Positions 48,932-58,909 of a stretch of DNA of 64,000 nucleotides are shown piece by piece. The stretch is from Vibrio brasiliensis LMG 20546 (GTDB lineage Bacteria > Pseudomonadota > Gammaproteobacteria > Enterobacterales > Vibrionaceae), in NCBI RefSeq assembly GCF_000189255.1, contig NZ_AEVS01000062.1, forward strand, positions 1 to 64,000. The letters are read 5' to 3'. The position numbers and the translations under genes are program-made. Position 1 is the stretch's first letter; the number at the start of each line of letters is the position of its first letter. Below the pieces are notes generated by a model, which worked only from the letters and a program-made list of their open reading frames with translations, was not told where the DNA came from and did not search any database.

Positions 48932-51073
48932 ATGAAGAAACTATTACTAATAATAGCCATCCCTGTAATTGCTATTCTTGGTGCGATAATCGCACTGGTT
49001 ACGCTTGTTAACCCCAACCAATTTAAGCCTCTGATCGTCGAACAGGCTAAAACTCAAACGGGTTTAGACCTTGTTATTGATGGTGATATTAGCTGGCAGT
49101 TTTTCCCATCTGTTGGCTTTGAGTTAGGTCAGACTGAACTTCGTAATCCAAAAGGCTTTGAACAACTGAATATGTTTAAAGTTGATACCGTCGGTATCGA
49201 TGTTTCAGTGATGCCACTATTTAGCCAACAGCTCGAAATTGGCAACATCACGTTAGATGGAGCAGCTTTCGCGTTGGAAACGTTGAAAGACGGTACGCGT
49301 AATATCGATGCACTGACTCAGGCACAAACTGCTCAAGCAGAAACGCCTACTGCAACAGACGCCCCAGCGGCTCAGACAACAGAGAGCTCTGAAGCGCCAA
49401 CTGCTGCGTCTGCATGGACCATCAATCTCGCTGGTGTAACCATCTCTAACGCTTCTGTCGACGTACAGGACAAACAAGCAGGTTCGTTTACCAAGCTCTA
49501 CGACGTATCGCTTAACCTATCCGAGTTTGCGGTAGAGAAGTGGACCAAAGTGGCGTTCTCTGCCAAAGGTGAAAACAACCAGCAGAAATTCAGTGCTCAA
49601 GGTGATGCTGAGTTCAAACTGGCAAAAGGCTTTAAAGAGTACGCATTGCGTAACATCAATCTGGACGCATCAATGAGCGATCCTGCAACCAATATTGAAA
49701 GTGCCAAAATTGGTTTAGAGACGTTCGAGTTTGATAAAGCAAACGCATTGACTTACTCAGTAGCTGGCAATGCAGCTGGTCTCGACATTGATATGAAAGG
49801 TTCTGCGTCACTGACGGTAGATAAAGCAATCAGCAAGGTTCTAATGAACCAACTGGTGCTTGATGCGAAGTTCGAAGGCGACTCGCTACCGCAATCACCA
49901 ATGAAAGTGGACATGGCTTCTGATCTGTCATTTGATCTAGCGAAAAGTCATTTGAGCTTTGTATTAGAGAAGTTGACGGCTAATGCACTGCAGTTTGATG
50001 GTAAAGCCGATGTCACTCTAGCGGATATTCCTAAAGTACGTTTTGCGTTACACAGCCCAGACATCGATCTCGATGAGTTCTTGGGTCTACAGCAATCCGC
50101 TTCTGAAGAGAAACCATCCGCGTCAGCTCCAGAGTCAGAGCAAAAACCAGCGAAAACGTCACCGAAGAAACCAGCACAAGAGGTGGAACCTGACTTAACA
50201 GCGCTGAAAACTCTTGATGTTAAAGGTAATATCACTATCGACAAGTTCAAAGCCAGCAATGCAAAGATGCAGAATGTTAAGGCGAGCTTCTCGGTTAATC
50301 GTGGTGTTGCTGAGCTGACATCGTTTAGTTCTAACCTGTATCAAGGTTCGATCAACGCGACGGCTCGTCTCGATGCACGTAAATCGCCAGCGAGCTACAC
50401 TGCTAAGCAACAAATCAAGGGTGTTAAGGTTCAGCCGTTACTTAAAGACGTGGCAAGCAACGACATGCTTGAGGGTACAGGTAACATCAATGTTGATGTT
50501 AAAGGCAGTAGCTTAACGCCAACAGGTATTAAGAAGAACCTGGTTGGTACTGTAGCGATTAACTTTGAAGATGGTGCGGTGAACGGCATCAACGTCGCGC
50601 AGCTAATCCGTGAAAACTACGCCAAGATTAAGGGCGAAAAAGTTGAAGCTACGGATGAAGTGCAAAAGACTGACTTCAGCGCAATGAAAGCGACCCTGAA
50701 ACTTAACAAGGGTAATGTGTCGACCAAAGACCTGACCATGCAGTCACCGCTGCTACGTATTCGTGGTAACGGCAGCGCTAACTACATCAATGAGACTGTG
50801 GATTTCACCGTCAGTACATCGATTGTTGGCTCACTGGAAGGTCAGGGCGGTAAAGATATCGATGAACTGAAAGATGTTACCATTCCTATCAACATCTCTG
50901 GCAGCTGGGCAGAGCCTAAGTTTAAGCTAGTGTTTGATGATGTGCTTAAGCAGAAAGCTGAGAAAGAGATCGACCGTGGTCTGAAAAAGCTTGATGAAAA
51001 GCTGGGTGACAAAATTAAAGATGAAAAAACCAAAGAAGCAGTCAACAGCCTAATCAAAGGTCTGTTTAACTAA
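48932..51073 (+). CDS. asmA: AsmA-family outer-membrane assembly protein
   Basis: 713 residues from MKKLLLIIAIP (AAGGAT upstream); the long frame to 48848 runs into the udk terminator. A single N-terminal membrane anchor (about 2-24) precedes a large periplasmic domain of repeated beta structure. A low-complexity Ala/Pro/Glu linker lies near residue 140-170 and a second near 395-430. The C-terminal AsmA domain has VNGINVAQLIRENYAKIKGEK in outline. AsmA-like proteins belong to the bridge-like lipid transfer group and influence outer-membrane lipid and protein assembly. Confidence 0.88.
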   Translation: MKKLLLIIAIPVIAILGAIIALVTLVNPNQFKPLIVEQAKTQTGLDLVIDGDISWQFFPSVGFELGQTELRNPKGFEQLNMFKVDTVGIDVSVMPLFSQQLEIGNITLDGAAFALETLKDGTRNIDALTQAQTAQAETPTATDAPAAQTTESSEAPTAASAWTINLAGVTISNASVDVQDKQAGSFTKLYDVSLNLSEFAVEKWTKVAFSAKGENNQQKFSAQGDAEFKLAKGFKEYALRNINLDASMSDPATNIESAKIGLETFEFDKANALTYSVAGNAAGLDIDMKGSASLTVDKAISKVLMNQLVLDAKFEGDSLPQSPMKVDMASDLSFDLAKSHLSFVLEKLTANALQFDGKADVTLADIPKVRFALHSPDIDLDEFLGLQQSASEEKPSASAPESEQKPAKTSPKKPAQEVEPDLTALKTLDVKGNITIDKFKASNAKMQNVKASFSVNRGVAELTSFSSNLYQGSINATARLDARKSPASYTAKQQIKGVKVQPLLKDVASNDMLEGTGNINVDVKGSSLTPTGIKKNLVGTVAINFEDGAVNGINVAQLIRENYAKIKGEKVEATDEVQKTDFSAMKATLKLNKGNVSTKDLTMQSPLLRIRGNGSANYINETVDFTVSTSIVGSLEGQGGKDIDELKDVTIPINISGSWAEPKFKLVFDDVLKQKAEKEIDRGLKKLDEKLGDKIKDEKTKEAVNSLIKGLFN

Positions 51074-51088
51074 TTCGGTTTGATATAG

Positions 51089-51117
51089 AAAAGGCGCTCA
51101 TCGGAGCGCCTTTTTTT
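51089..51117 (+). terminator. Bidirectional terminator between asmA and cobO
   Basis: AAAGGCGCTC-ATCG-GAGCGCCTTT followed by further T on the plus strand. It lies between convergent genes and may serve both. Confidence 0.85.
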
Positions 51118-51132
51118 GTCTGAATGGTATGA

Positions 51133-51738
51133 CTACCAGTCAACCCCTTTGAGGGCCTTTACGCCAGATTCAAAGGCGTGTTTGACATTCTTCACTTCAG
51201 ATACAGTATCTGCTAACTCAATTAATGTACGATGGGCAGCACGGCCCGTAATGACGACAGATTGCATTTTAGGACGGTTATTTAGCGCTTCAACTACTTC
51301 ATCTAACTCGATATAGCCATAGCTCACCATGTAAGTCAGCTCATCAAATAGAACCACGTCTATCGATTCATCCTGAAGCATACGTTTACACTCTTGCCAG
51401 ACGATCTGTGCGGCTTCGGTATCGGCTGCTTTGTTCTGAGTTTCCCAAGTAAAGCCTGTTGCCATAACCTGAAACTCGACACCAAGTTTTTCTAGCAGGT
51501 TACGTTCGCCATTTTCCCACGTGCCTTTAATGAATTGAGCAACAGCACAATTCAGGCCATGACCAACTGCACGGGCGATAGTCCCAAAGCCTGACGTCGA
51601 TTTGCCTTTACCGTTACCAGTGATCACCAGTAGCAAACCTTTCTCTTCCTGAGCTGCCGCGACTTTCGCATCAACTTGTTGTTTCACTTTTTGCTGTCTT
51701 GCTTTGTGACGCTGCTCTTTGTTGCTCTCGGAGACCAT
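51133..51738 (-). CDS. cobO: Corrinoid adenosyltransferase (CobA/CobO/BtuR type)
   Basis: 201 residues with a basic N-terminal coiled stretch, then the CobA P-loop GNGKGKST (residues 41-48) and the family motif DVVLFDELTYMVSYGY (here IDVVLFDELTYMVSYG). It transfers adenosine from ATP to cob(I)alamin. Full set for salvage; no other cobalamin genes are in the window. Confidence 0.94.
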   Translation of the reverse strand: MVSESNKEQRHKARQQKVKQQVDAKVAAAQEEKGLLLVITGNGKGKSTSGFGTIARAVGHGLNCAVAQFIKGTWENGERNLLEKLGVEFQVMATGFTWETQNKAADTEAAQIVWQECKRMLQDESIDVVLFDELTYMVSYGYIELDEVVEALNNRPKMQSVVITGRAAHRTLIELADTVSEVKNVKHAFESGVKALKGVDW

Positions 51739-51848
51739 GGTTAATCCTTTTTTATTTAGTCACTTTGTGGCTATGATAACCGATTAGAATAAATGCAAAA
51801 ACCTACCAGTATTATGGGAAAGGGATACTAGCGAGGGAGGCTAGGCGG

Positions 51849-52301
51849 ATGGCAAAAAGTATACTCGTTGTGTGTATGGGCAATATCTGTCGTTCACCAA
51901 CAGGAGAGGCGATACTAAGAGCGAAAGCAGCGCAGCTTGGAATTGACGTTAACCTTGATTCAGCAGGGACGATTGGCTACCACCAGGGAAACCCACCGGA
52001 CTCTCGTGCCAAAGCGGCAGGAGAGAAGCGCGGTTATTCCTTTAAGGGCATCCGCTCACGTAAAATCGTCAGCAGTGACTTTGAGCAGTTTGACCTTATT
52101 CTGGCCGCAGACAGAGACAATTTAGCGGATCTTGTTGCTCAGTGCCCAGATCATTTGAGAGATAAAGTTCAGCTGTTTCTCAGTTATAGCGATTCTGACT
52201 ATGACGAAATCCCTGATCCCTACTATGGCGGAGATAGTGGTTTTGAATTGGTGCTGGATCTCATTGAGGAAGCGTCGGAAAAAATCCTTCGAACATTGTA
52301 A
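51849..52301 (+). CDS. Low-molecular-weight protein tyrosine phosphatase
   Basis: 150 residues. The P-loop CX5R is C9-MGNIC-R15 followed by Ser, and the catalytic Asp lies in IPDPYYGG (about residue 120). All active-site residues are present. Similar enzymes (Wzb, YfkJ) act on tyrosine kinases of capsule systems, but there is no kinase or capsule gene nearby, so its partner is unknown. Confidence 0.92.
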   Translation: MAKSILVVCMGNICRSPTGEAILRAKAAQLGIDVNLDSAGTIGYHQGNPPDSRAKAAGEKRGYSFKGIRSRKIVSSDFEQFDLILAADRDNLADLVAQCPDHLRDKVQLFLSYSDSDYDEIPDPYYGGDSGFELVLDLIEEASEKILRTL

Positions 52302-52337
52302 GTGTTTTGCTCACCACCTATGGCTGTGGTGAGCTGG

Positions 52338-53000
52338 TCAGGCTGCCATCACTCTGCCACTGAAATAATCGTTGGAGACGATGTACTCAGTGTTGCGTAT
52401 CAGCTCATCCTGAACTTCAGCCCAATGCGCATCATCGTGCTCTAACGCTGGAACAACGCCACCGACGCGAATATTAAACGGTGTTAGCTCGCGAGCCCAG
52501 CTTTGGGTGAAACCCGCAACCATAGAGGTCGCGTTGTCAAAGCCCGATAAATCCTGATATTCCGGATGTGAAATCACATTAACGATCACGCCATTTTTCT
52601 TCTCTTGTCTCATTCTCTCCGCAGTGGCCTGACCGAAGCTAAACATGGTCGCTGCCATTAAAGAGAGTCTCTGAGTAAACAGTGCGCTGGCTTGTTGATC
52701 AAAAATATGTGGCATCGCTTCTGCCGTAAGTGCATTGATTAGCACATCTGGTGAACGCTTAACCGTACTATCCATAAAACCAAACAGATCCTGAATCGAA
52801 CTTAGTGAGTGATCGTGGATCGTGAATTGAAATACGTTATCTGAAACTTCACTACACAGCTGATAAGTCTGTTTAAGTTGTGGATTATTTACATCACACA
52901 AAACCACTGTCGCTCCTAACGAAGTGAAGTGATAAGCAAGTGTGCTTCCGATCTGAGAACCGGCTGATGTGATTAAAACGACAGCTTTTTTTATATCCAT
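52338..53000 (-). CDS. SDR-fold protein lacking the catalytic residues
   Basis: 220 residues from MDIKKAVVLITSAGSQIG, with a GGGGGT-type site upstream. The fold order is that of short-chain dehydrogenases, but the glycine motif is altered (TSAGSQIGST), there is no NNAG-like motif (it is INALTAEAM), and the position of the catalytic YxxxK reads FDNATSMVAGFTQSWAREL without Tyr or Lys. It may bind nucleotide or be a structural/regulatory relative. Transcribed alone. Confidence 0.75.
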   Translation of the reverse strand: MDIKKAVVLITSAGSQIGSTLAYHFTSLGATVVLCDVNNPQLKQTYQLCSEVSDNVFQFTIHDHSLSSIQDLFGFMDSTVKRSPDVLINALTAEAMPHIFDQQASALFTQRLSLMAATMFSFGQATAERMRQEKKNGVIVNVISHPEYQDLSGFDNATSMVAGFTQSWARELTPFNIRVGGVVPALEHDDAHWAEVQDELIRNTEYIVSNDYFSGRVMAA

Positions 53001-53206
53001 TGGCTTACCCCCCATAAGCAATGCATGCGAAAAAGGTGTCCACATATCATGGTAGATTAACTGTTACTTAGTTGTGAATAACGTCAAATAACCTTATTGC
53101 TGAGTAAGGTAATTTACGATTCTTTGGCGCTATTCACATAATGGCGTGATGTTGCGGTTTTAGTTCCATATTTGAGACAGGGAAATAGAGTGCTTTGCGG
53201 CTGTGG

Positions 53207-53710
53207 TTATGCCTGAGCCTGAATCTGGAAGGTTCGTTGCGCTTTGATAAGCTGATTGTAAAGATCGATTGGCATCAGAGGCTTAGATTCTTTTTCGCTT
53301 AACATCCTACGCTGGTGACCAGAAAGGTTGTGGTACACCTCTTCAGGTAAGTTGTGAGTATCTTCTGGCAAATAAGTCAATGCATCGGGTTTCAGGTAAT
53401 GACTCAGCTTTGCGCTGGGTAAACCAGAGCGATGGAATAGTGACGCTTGCTGTGCAGATAACTGATAGGAGCTTTGGTCAGAACGTAATTGCTGTGGACC
53501 TTGTAGTTCAAAGCGTTTGCGCAGGGCTTGCTCGCTGGTATCGATCTCATCGACTTTTTCGGTCGGGGTGTTATCGCGAACATCATCGGAGAACATCGAC
53601 AGAATCAAAGAGAAGTCGGCACGACGCCCTTCATGGACAGCATGGTTAATCCCATTGCCGAACTGAAGTTCGTTGATAATCGCCGCTTTGTCTAAAGTAT
53701 GAATCTGCAT
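53207..53710 (-). CDS. VC2046/SO_2500-family conserved protein
   Basis: 167 residues, soluble, with acidic and polar stretches, no signal or membrane segment. Position beside sodB and the arrangement with grxD and topB correspond to V. cholerae VC2046, the founder of this family of unknown function. It contains HKHxH-like no motif; the best conserved-looking part is DFSLILSMFSDDVRDNT. I cannot assign a function. Confidence 0.75.
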   Translation of the reverse strand: MQIHTLDKAAIINELQFGNGINHAVHEGRRADFSLILSMFSDDVRDNTPTEKVDEIDTSEQALRKRFELQGPQQLRSDQSSYQLSAQQASLFHRSGLPSAKLSHYLKPDALTYLPEDTHNLPEEVYHNLSGHQRRMLSEKESKPLMPIDLYNQLIKAQRTFQIQAQA

Positions 53711-53782
53711 AATGCCTCTCGTTTGATGCTTTTATAGCGACTCAGGTACGGAAAACTTTAGAAAAATCATGGCGAGAAAAAC

Positions 53783-53812
53783 AAAAAAGCCAGCTAAGTG
53801 CTGGCTTTTTAT
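53783..53812 (-). terminator. Terminator of sodB
   Basis: AAAAAAGCCAGC-TAAGT-GCTGGCTTTTT, a palindrome just past the sodB stop; U-tracts on both strands. Confidence 0.88.
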
Positions 53813-53843
53813 GCGACTAAATTTTAAATCCCAGGGGAAGGAA

Positions 53844-54428
53844 TTATTTCGCTAGGTTTTCTGCAACGAAGTCCCAGTTAACTAGAGCCCAGAAACCATT
53901 CATGTAGTCTGGACGAACGTTACGGTAATCGATGTAGTAAGCGTGTTCCCATAGGTCAACAGTTAGAAGTGGAGTAGTACCTTCTTCTGTTAGAGGAGTC
54001 GCAGCGTTAGACGTGTTAACGATCTCTAGAGAACCGTCAGCTTTCTTAACAAGCCAAGTCCAAGAAGAACCGAAGTTGTTAATAGCAGAGTCTGTGAATT
54101 TCGCTTTGAACTCTTCGAAAGAACCGAATGCAGCGTTGATTGCATCAGCAACAGCACCTGTTGGTTCGCCACCTGCGTTAGGCGCTAGACAGTGCCAGTA
54201 GAAAGTGTGGTTCCAGATTTGTGCTGCGTTGTTGAATACGCCACCAGTAGAAGTCTTAACGATTTCTTCTAGAGTTTTACCTTCGAACTCAGTACCAGGA
54301 ATCAGGCCGTTTAGCTTCACAACGTAAGTGTTGTGGTGCTTGCCGTGGTGGAAATCTAGAGTTTCAGCTGAGATGTGTGGTTCTAGTGCGTCTTTCGCGT
54401 AAGGAAGAGCTGGTAGTTCAAATGCCAT
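53844..54428 (-). CDS. sodB: Iron superoxide dismutase SodB
   Basis: 194 residues. The metal ligands fall in [17 protein letters not shown], the [10 protein letters not shown] stretch and [13 protein letters not shown]. Gln/Gly signature residues at the active site look like Fe-type ([10 protein letters not shown]). It removes cytosolic superoxide. Very strong codon bias, so highly expressed. Divergent from grxD. Confidence 0.97.
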   Translation of the reverse strand: MAFELPALPYAKDALEPHISAETLDFHHGKHHNTYVVKLNGLIPGTEFEGKTLEEIVKTSTGGVFNNAAQIWNHTFYWHCLAPNAGGEPTGAVADAINAAFGSFEEFKAKFTDSAINNFGSSWTWLVKKADGSLEIVNTSNAATPLTEEGTTPLLTVDLWEHAYYIDYRNVRPDYMNGFWALVNWDFVAENLAK

Positions 54429-54731
54429 TGCTCAATTCTCCATTTATGAGAAAGGGTTGCCCCTCTCGATTGCTTCCAGTGTTATTTATTATTCGTGGTC
54501 GGTGAATCACCAACCAAGATCAATTTGCTGACTTGCGCTCTAGTTTAGCAAGTTTTTACTTTATTAAAAGCACAGGCTGCTATTTTCTATATGAAATTTA
54601 TTTATGAGTTAAGTGCAGTTAATCTCAAAAACAGCTTAGCGCCAATACCCATAAAGATTATAGGCTTTTTATTCTGCGCTAATGGTTTAGAATGTCCAGA
54701 ATATTTGCAGTAACTCCATTAAGAGGAAGCA
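54429..54731. other. sodB/grxD divergent intergenic region
   Basis: 303 AT-rich bases that must contain promoters for both genes. A TAGAAT sequence about 45 bases upstream of grxD could be its -10 box. I cannot identify a regulator site with confidence. Confidence 0.5.
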
Positions 54732-55067
54732 ATGGAAACTATCGATAAAATTAAACAGCAAATCGCAGAAAACTCTATCCTTCTATACATGAAGGGTTCA
54801 CCTAAACTACCTAGCTGCGGTTTCTCTTCACAAGCTGCGCAAGCACTAATGGCTTGTGGTGAAAAGTTTGCATATGTAGATATTCTTCAAAACCCTGACA
54901 TTCGTGCAGAGCTACCAGCTTACGCGCAATGGCCAACTTTCCCTCAACTATGGGTTGAAGGTGAGCTAATCGGTGGTTGTGACATTATCATCGAAATGTT
55001 CCAGAAAGGTGAACTTCAGCCTCTAGTTAAAGAAGCGGCTGAGCGTTCTGCATCAGACGAAGAATAA
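54732..55067 (+). CDS. grxD: Monothiol glutaredoxin GrxD (Grx4)
   Basis: 111 residues with the monothiol active site CGFS (residues 29-32) in KGSPKLPSCGFSSQ and the glutathione-binding WPTFPQLWVEGELIGGCDI. It carries 2Fe-2S clusters and partners with BolA. Highly biased codons. Followed by a terminator. Confidence 0.96.
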   Translation: METIDKIKQQIAENSILLYMKGSPKLPSCGFSSQAAQALMACGEKFAYVDILQNPDIRAELPAYAQWPTFPQLWVEGELIGGCDIIIEMFQKGELQPLVKEAAERSASDEE

Positions 55068-55099
55068 TACTGTTTAAATTTACAGTTTTTCTTGATTTA

Positions 55100-55136
55100 T
55101 AAGGGCCACATTCGATAATGTGGCCCTTATTGTTTC
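55100..55136 (+). terminator. Terminator of grxD
   Basis: AAGGGCCACATT-CGATA-ATGTGGCCCTT followed by ATTGTTT. Confidence 0.8.
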
Positions 55137-55152
55137 TAATTCCCTATCCACT

Positions 55153-57108
55153 ATGTCTCGTCTATTTATCGCTGAAAAACCTAGTCTTGGTCGCGCCATT
55201 GCTGCCGCATTGCCCGGACCGAAAAAAAACGAGCAGGGCTTTATTCGCTGTGGTGGCGGTGATGTTGTTACCTGGTGTATCGGTCACTTGCTTGAACAAG
55301 TAGAACCGGACGCTTATGACGAGCGATACAAGAAGTGGAATCTGGCGGACCTGCCGATTGTCCCTGACCAGTGGCAGCTCAGACCGCGAAAGTCGGCCAG
55401 TAAACAGCTGACGGTGGTACGCAAGCTGCTTAAAGAGTCGAGTGAGATTATTCACGCGGGAGATCCGGATAGAGAAGGGCAACTTCTGGTTGATGAAGTG
55501 CTTGATTACTGCAAGGTGAGTAAAGCGAAGAAGGAAGCAACGCAACGTCTTCTGATCAGTGACCTTAACCTGCCAGCGGTCAAACGTGCTCTCAATCAAA
55601 TGCGCAGTAACCGCGACTTTATTCCTCTTTCCGTATCCGCATTGGCGCGCTCTCGTGCAGACTGGTTATACGGGATGAATATGTCCCGTGCGTATACGCT
55701 ATTGGGGCAGAAAGCCGGATATCAGGGCGTGTTGTCCGTCGGTCGGGTACAGACGCCTGTGTTAGGTCTGGTCGTGCGCCGAGATGAAGAGATTGAAAAC
55801 TTTATACCGCGTGATTACTTCACTCTTCACGCATTGATTCCTTATCAGGACGGTAACAACCAGTTCGATATCCGGGCACGCTGGAAACCGAGTGAAGCGT
55901 GTAAACCGTGGCAAGATGAAGAAGGCAGAGTCCTCAATCGCAAACTGGTTGAGAACGTAGCCCAGCGAATCGCCAATCAGCCTGCTAAAGTCGTCGAATC
56001 GGAGCAGAAACAAACTAAGCAGTCTGCGCCTTTACCCTATTCTCTTTCAGCCCTGCAGATTGATGCCGCTAAACGCTTCGGTATGAGTGCTCAGCAGGTA
56101 CTGGATACCTGTCAGTCACTCTATGAAAAGCACAAACTGATTACCTATCCACGTTCGGACTGTCGTTACCTGCCAATGGAACACTATGCTCAGGCGAGTA
56201 GCGTGTGTGATGCGATTAGCAACAACGCCAAGGAGTTAGGTCAGGCGGTGAGTGGCGCTAATCTGAGCCTGAAATCAAAAGCCTGGAACGACAAGAAAGT
56301 TGATGCTCACCATGCGATCATTCCGACGCCTAAAAAGGCATCGCACAATGCTCTTTCTGGCAATGAATTGAAGATCTATCAACAGATCGCCAGACAGTAT
56401 CTGATGCAGTTTTACCCAGCGGCTGTCTATGCCGAAGCGAAGCTGGTGTTTGATATTGCCGGGGGAACCTTTATTGCCAAAGGTCGTCAGTTGGTGTCTG
56501 CGGGCTGGAAAGAGTTGATGGGCAAAGTCGATGATGAAGATTCAGGGGTCGATGCGGTACCGCCATTGCCGGAAGGTAGCGTACTAACTTGCCGTGAGGG
56601 CGAGATTAAAGATCGTAAAACCGAACCACCAAAACATTTCACCGAAGCGACCTTACTACAGGCAATGACGGGTATCGCCCGTTTTGTTGCAGATAAAGAG
56701 CTGAAGAAGATCCTTAAAGAGACCGATGGTCTTGGCACCGAGGCAACCCGGGCTGGGATCCTCGATACTCTGTTTAAACGCCAGCTACTCCAGCGTCAGG
56801 GTAAATCTATTCTAAGCACTGCAGCAGGGCGCGGATTGATCCACGCTTTACCGAGTGAATCTACCTTCCCTGATATGACGGCAAACTGGGAGCACCAGCT
56901 TCAAGGTATGGCAGAGCGAAATCAGGCTTATCAACCCTTTATGCATGCGCTTCAGCAGCGAATTGATAGTCTGATGAATCAGGTACGAAGTGGAGAAGTG
57001 CCGGAGTCTCTGCGTCATTTGCCAAAGGTGGAGCGCCCGGCCTTCAAACGCAAAAAAGGCGGCTACCGGAAAAAGGCAGCAACTAAACCTGCGGCAAAAC
57101 GCGCTTAA
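55153..57108 (+). CDS. topB: DNA topoisomerase III
   Basis: 651 residues from [17 protein letters not shown], the same length class as E. coli TopB (653); an upstream in-frame start at 55120 lies within the grxD terminator. N-terminal TOPRIM domain with EKPSLGRA and [12 protein letters not shown], the active-site Tyr in [12 protein letters not shown], and a Lys/Arg-rich C-terminus. It decatenates DNA at forks together with RecQ. No ribosome site is evident at the ATG. The stop overlaps the convergent DUF3080 gene by four bases. Confidence 0.95.
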   Translation: MSRLFIAEKPSLGRAIAAALPGPKKNEQGFIRCGGGDVVTWCIGHLLEQVEPDAYDERYKKWNLADLPIVPDQWQLRPRKSASKQLTVVRKLLKESSEIIHAGDPDREGQLLVDEVLDYCKVSKAKKEATQRLLISDLNLPAVKRALNQMRSNRDFIPLSVSALARSRADWLYGMNMSRAYTLLGQKAGYQGVLSVGRVQTPVLGLVVRRDEEIENFIPRDYFTLHALIPYQDGNNQFDIRARWKPSEACKPWQDEEGRVLNRKLVENVAQRIANQPAKVVESEQKQTKQSAPLPYSLSALQIDAAKRFGMSAQQVLDTCQSLYEKHKLITYPRSDCRYLPMEHYAQASSVCDAISNNAKELGQAVSGANLSLKSKAWNDKKVDAHHAIIPTPKKASHNALSGNELKIYQQIARQYLMQFYPAAVYAEAKLVFDIAGGTFIAKGRQLVSAGWKELMGKVDDEDSGVDAVPPLPEGSVLTCREGEIKDRKTEPPKHFTEATLLQAMTGIARFVADKELKKILKETDGLGTEATRAGILDTLFKRQLLQRQGKSILSTAAGRGLIHALPSESTFPDMTANWEHQLQGMAERNQAYQPFMHALQQRIDSLMNQVRSGEVPESLRHLPKVERPAFKRKKGGYRKKAATKPAAKRA

Positions 57109-58079
57109 CCAATTTTACGTCCACAGCGTTTAAACAGAGCTTGCCAGTAGTCTACATGTCGACGTATCGCCAGGCGAAAAGCCTGATGATTGCTCTCTAA
57201 CGGATAAACATAATTGTGGGTGTCTGGCTGCGGAGCAAGTAGTGTCAGATTGGGTGACAGGGTTTGGTAATAGCTATCTAACTCTGCCATATAGGGCTGC
57301 ACTTTACCGACATACATCTGCTCGAAGACATTATTCAGGTATTTGTACTTGGTGGTATCGCGATTGCTCCCACAGATGATGGTGTGGTCGTTGTCGTTCA
57401 GTTGCTGCGTGACCCTGTTAAGTTTACGCGTTGCCATGACCAACGAGTAGTTCAAGTCACCTATGATTGGCTTTTTCTCTAACACTTCCTGCACTTCGGC
57501 AGTGGGTATGCCATATTGACTAAACGCTGCATTTACCGTTGCTAAGGCTTGATTTACTTCAGTGACCGTCTGACCCAGATCAGCCTGTAACCAGTGAGAA
57601 CCTTGCAGTTGCTCTTGCATCGCATCACTGGCAAAAATCAGGTTCCACTGATGGAGTTTGAGTTGTGGTTGTTTTATCTGCTCAATTTCTAACAGCTTGC
57701 GCCTTAGCTCTGTATCGATTCCGTCAGTGATTAAGCAACGTGACAAGCCATCCAACAAAGCGTTCTGATAATCGTAGTTACGGAACTCATCGGCGACTTT
57801 TCCCAGAACCGAGTTTCGTTCTGCAATCAGGTTGAACAGTCCACACTGTCTTAGTTGGTAGCTATCGAGTAAACCGATAGAAGTCAGCGGTATATCGACG
57901 TATAGCTCTCTTTTGCGCGGTAGGTTGTCGAACTGGTCAGAAGCCTGGGTAACTTCGCTGGCTTGTTGCACTCTGGCGACACGAGTTAGATAGTCATCGA
58001 AGAAGCCGCTTGGGCTGTCTGCCTGGCAAGCGGTCAGGATCGGTAACAACATGAATAACACCAAACGCCTTGTGCTCAT
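57105..58079 (-). CDS. DUF3080-family lipoprotein
   Basis: 324 residues from [21 protein letters not shown], a lipoprotein signal with lipobox LTAC (Cys about 18). The rest is mainly helical with pairs such as [15 protein letters not shown] (in part). It matches the size and order of DUF3080 proteins, which are confined to Gammaproteobacteria and uncharacterised. It follows the AraC gene by one base, so they form one transcript. Confidence 0.75.
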   Translation of the reverse strand: MSTRRLVLFMLLPILTACQADSPSGFFDDYLTRVARVQQASEVTQASDQFDNLPRKRELYVDIPLTSIGLLDSYQLRQCGLFNLIAERNSVLGKVADEFRNYDYQNALLDGLSRCLITDGIDTELRRKLLEIEQIKQPQLKLHQWNLIFASDAMQEQLQGSHWLQADLGQTVTEVNQALATVNAAFSQYGIPTAEVQEVLEKKPIIGDLNYSLVMATRKLNRVTQQLNDNDHTIICGSNRDTTKYKYLNNVFEQMYVGKVQPYMAELDSYYQTLSPNLTLLAPQPDTHNYVYPLESNHQAFRLAIRRHVDYWQALFKRCGRKIG

Positions 58080-58080
58080 A

Positions 58081-58896
58081 TCAATGCTCCGTGAGTTCCG
58101 TATTCGGGCTTGGAGCATCGCGAACTGTGCGCATGTAATCCGTTGGTGTTAAGCCGAACTTGGTCCGGAAGCGTTGACTAAAGCGCTGCTCTGACTGATA
58201 GCCGCACATCGAGGCTAACTGAAGCACGCTCCAGTGTTTTGCCTGCATCAGGCTAAGGGCATGGTTAAGCCTGACCTCAGCAAGGATCTCTCGATATTGC
58301 GTCCCTTCTTTTTTGAGTCGGCGAATAAATGTCGCGCGGCTAACGGCAAAATGGCTAGCTGATTCCTCAAGCGAGTGAGTCTCGCTGGGCGAGCGAGAAA
58401 GGTAACGAGTAAGCTGCTGGCTAAAGGAACTGCTTTGACTGGCAAAAAGCTGATGAAGTGCGCCACGTTCGGCCAACTGCTGATACAAAGGCGCTAGCCA
58501 TAGCTTTTGAGTCTCTTCACTCATTTGTGACAAGTCGAGAGAAAACAGCACATTTAATGTTTGCTCGATGGCTTTGTCGTTTGTCAGCCAAGCTTGATCC
58601 GGTTGGAGGTTATTGTCCTGACTGAGCTGAATCAGGCTTTCAGAAGGTGGTTGGTGAAAGCTATACACCCGCGAAAGAAACGCCCCTTGGTTTGGTAAAT
58701 TCTCAAAACTAAATTGGGATGAGGCTTCGCATAGCAGCAACTTTGACGAGGTGAGTTCTAGCGTACTATCGCCTTGAAACAACCTCTTACTGCCCGACAG
58801 TATCTGAATAAGGCTAGGAGAGTGAATCGTCACATTACGCAGCTTTTGTAGCTGCTGCGCTCGATATATCGTAACTTGATAGAGGTGAGTCATCAC
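58081..58896 (-). CDS. AraC-family transcriptional regulator
   Basis: 271 residues. The N-terminal half is a divergent sensing domain; the C-terminal about 100 residues are the AraC double helix-turn-helix, with ATFIRRLKKEGTQYREIL and MCGYQSEQRFSQRFRTKFGLTPTDY. Ligand and targets are unknown; the PEBP gene directly upstream on the same strand (14 bases apart) and the DUF3080 gene downstream are the likely co-transcribed neighbours. Confidence 0.92.
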   Translation of the reverse strand: MMTHLYQVTIYRAQQLQKLRNVTIHSPSLIQILSGSKRLFQGDSTLELTSSKLLLCEASSQFSFENLPNQGAFLSRVYSFHQPPSESLIQLSQDNNLQPDQAWLTNDKAIEQTLNVLFSLDLSQMSEETQKLWLAPLYQQLAERGALHQLFASQSSSFSQQLTRYLSRSPSETHSLEESASHFAVSRATFIRRLKKEGTQYREILAEVRLNHALSLMQAKHWSVLQLASMCGYQSEQRFSQRFRTKFGLTPTDYMRTVRDAPSPNTELTEH

Positions 58897-58909
58897 ATCT
58901 CCTGTTTGT

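Noticed and set aside
51849-52301. Capsule or exopolysaccharide locus suggested by the tyrosine phosphatase
   Set aside because: No kinase, Wza-like export gene or glycosyltransferase is nearby.
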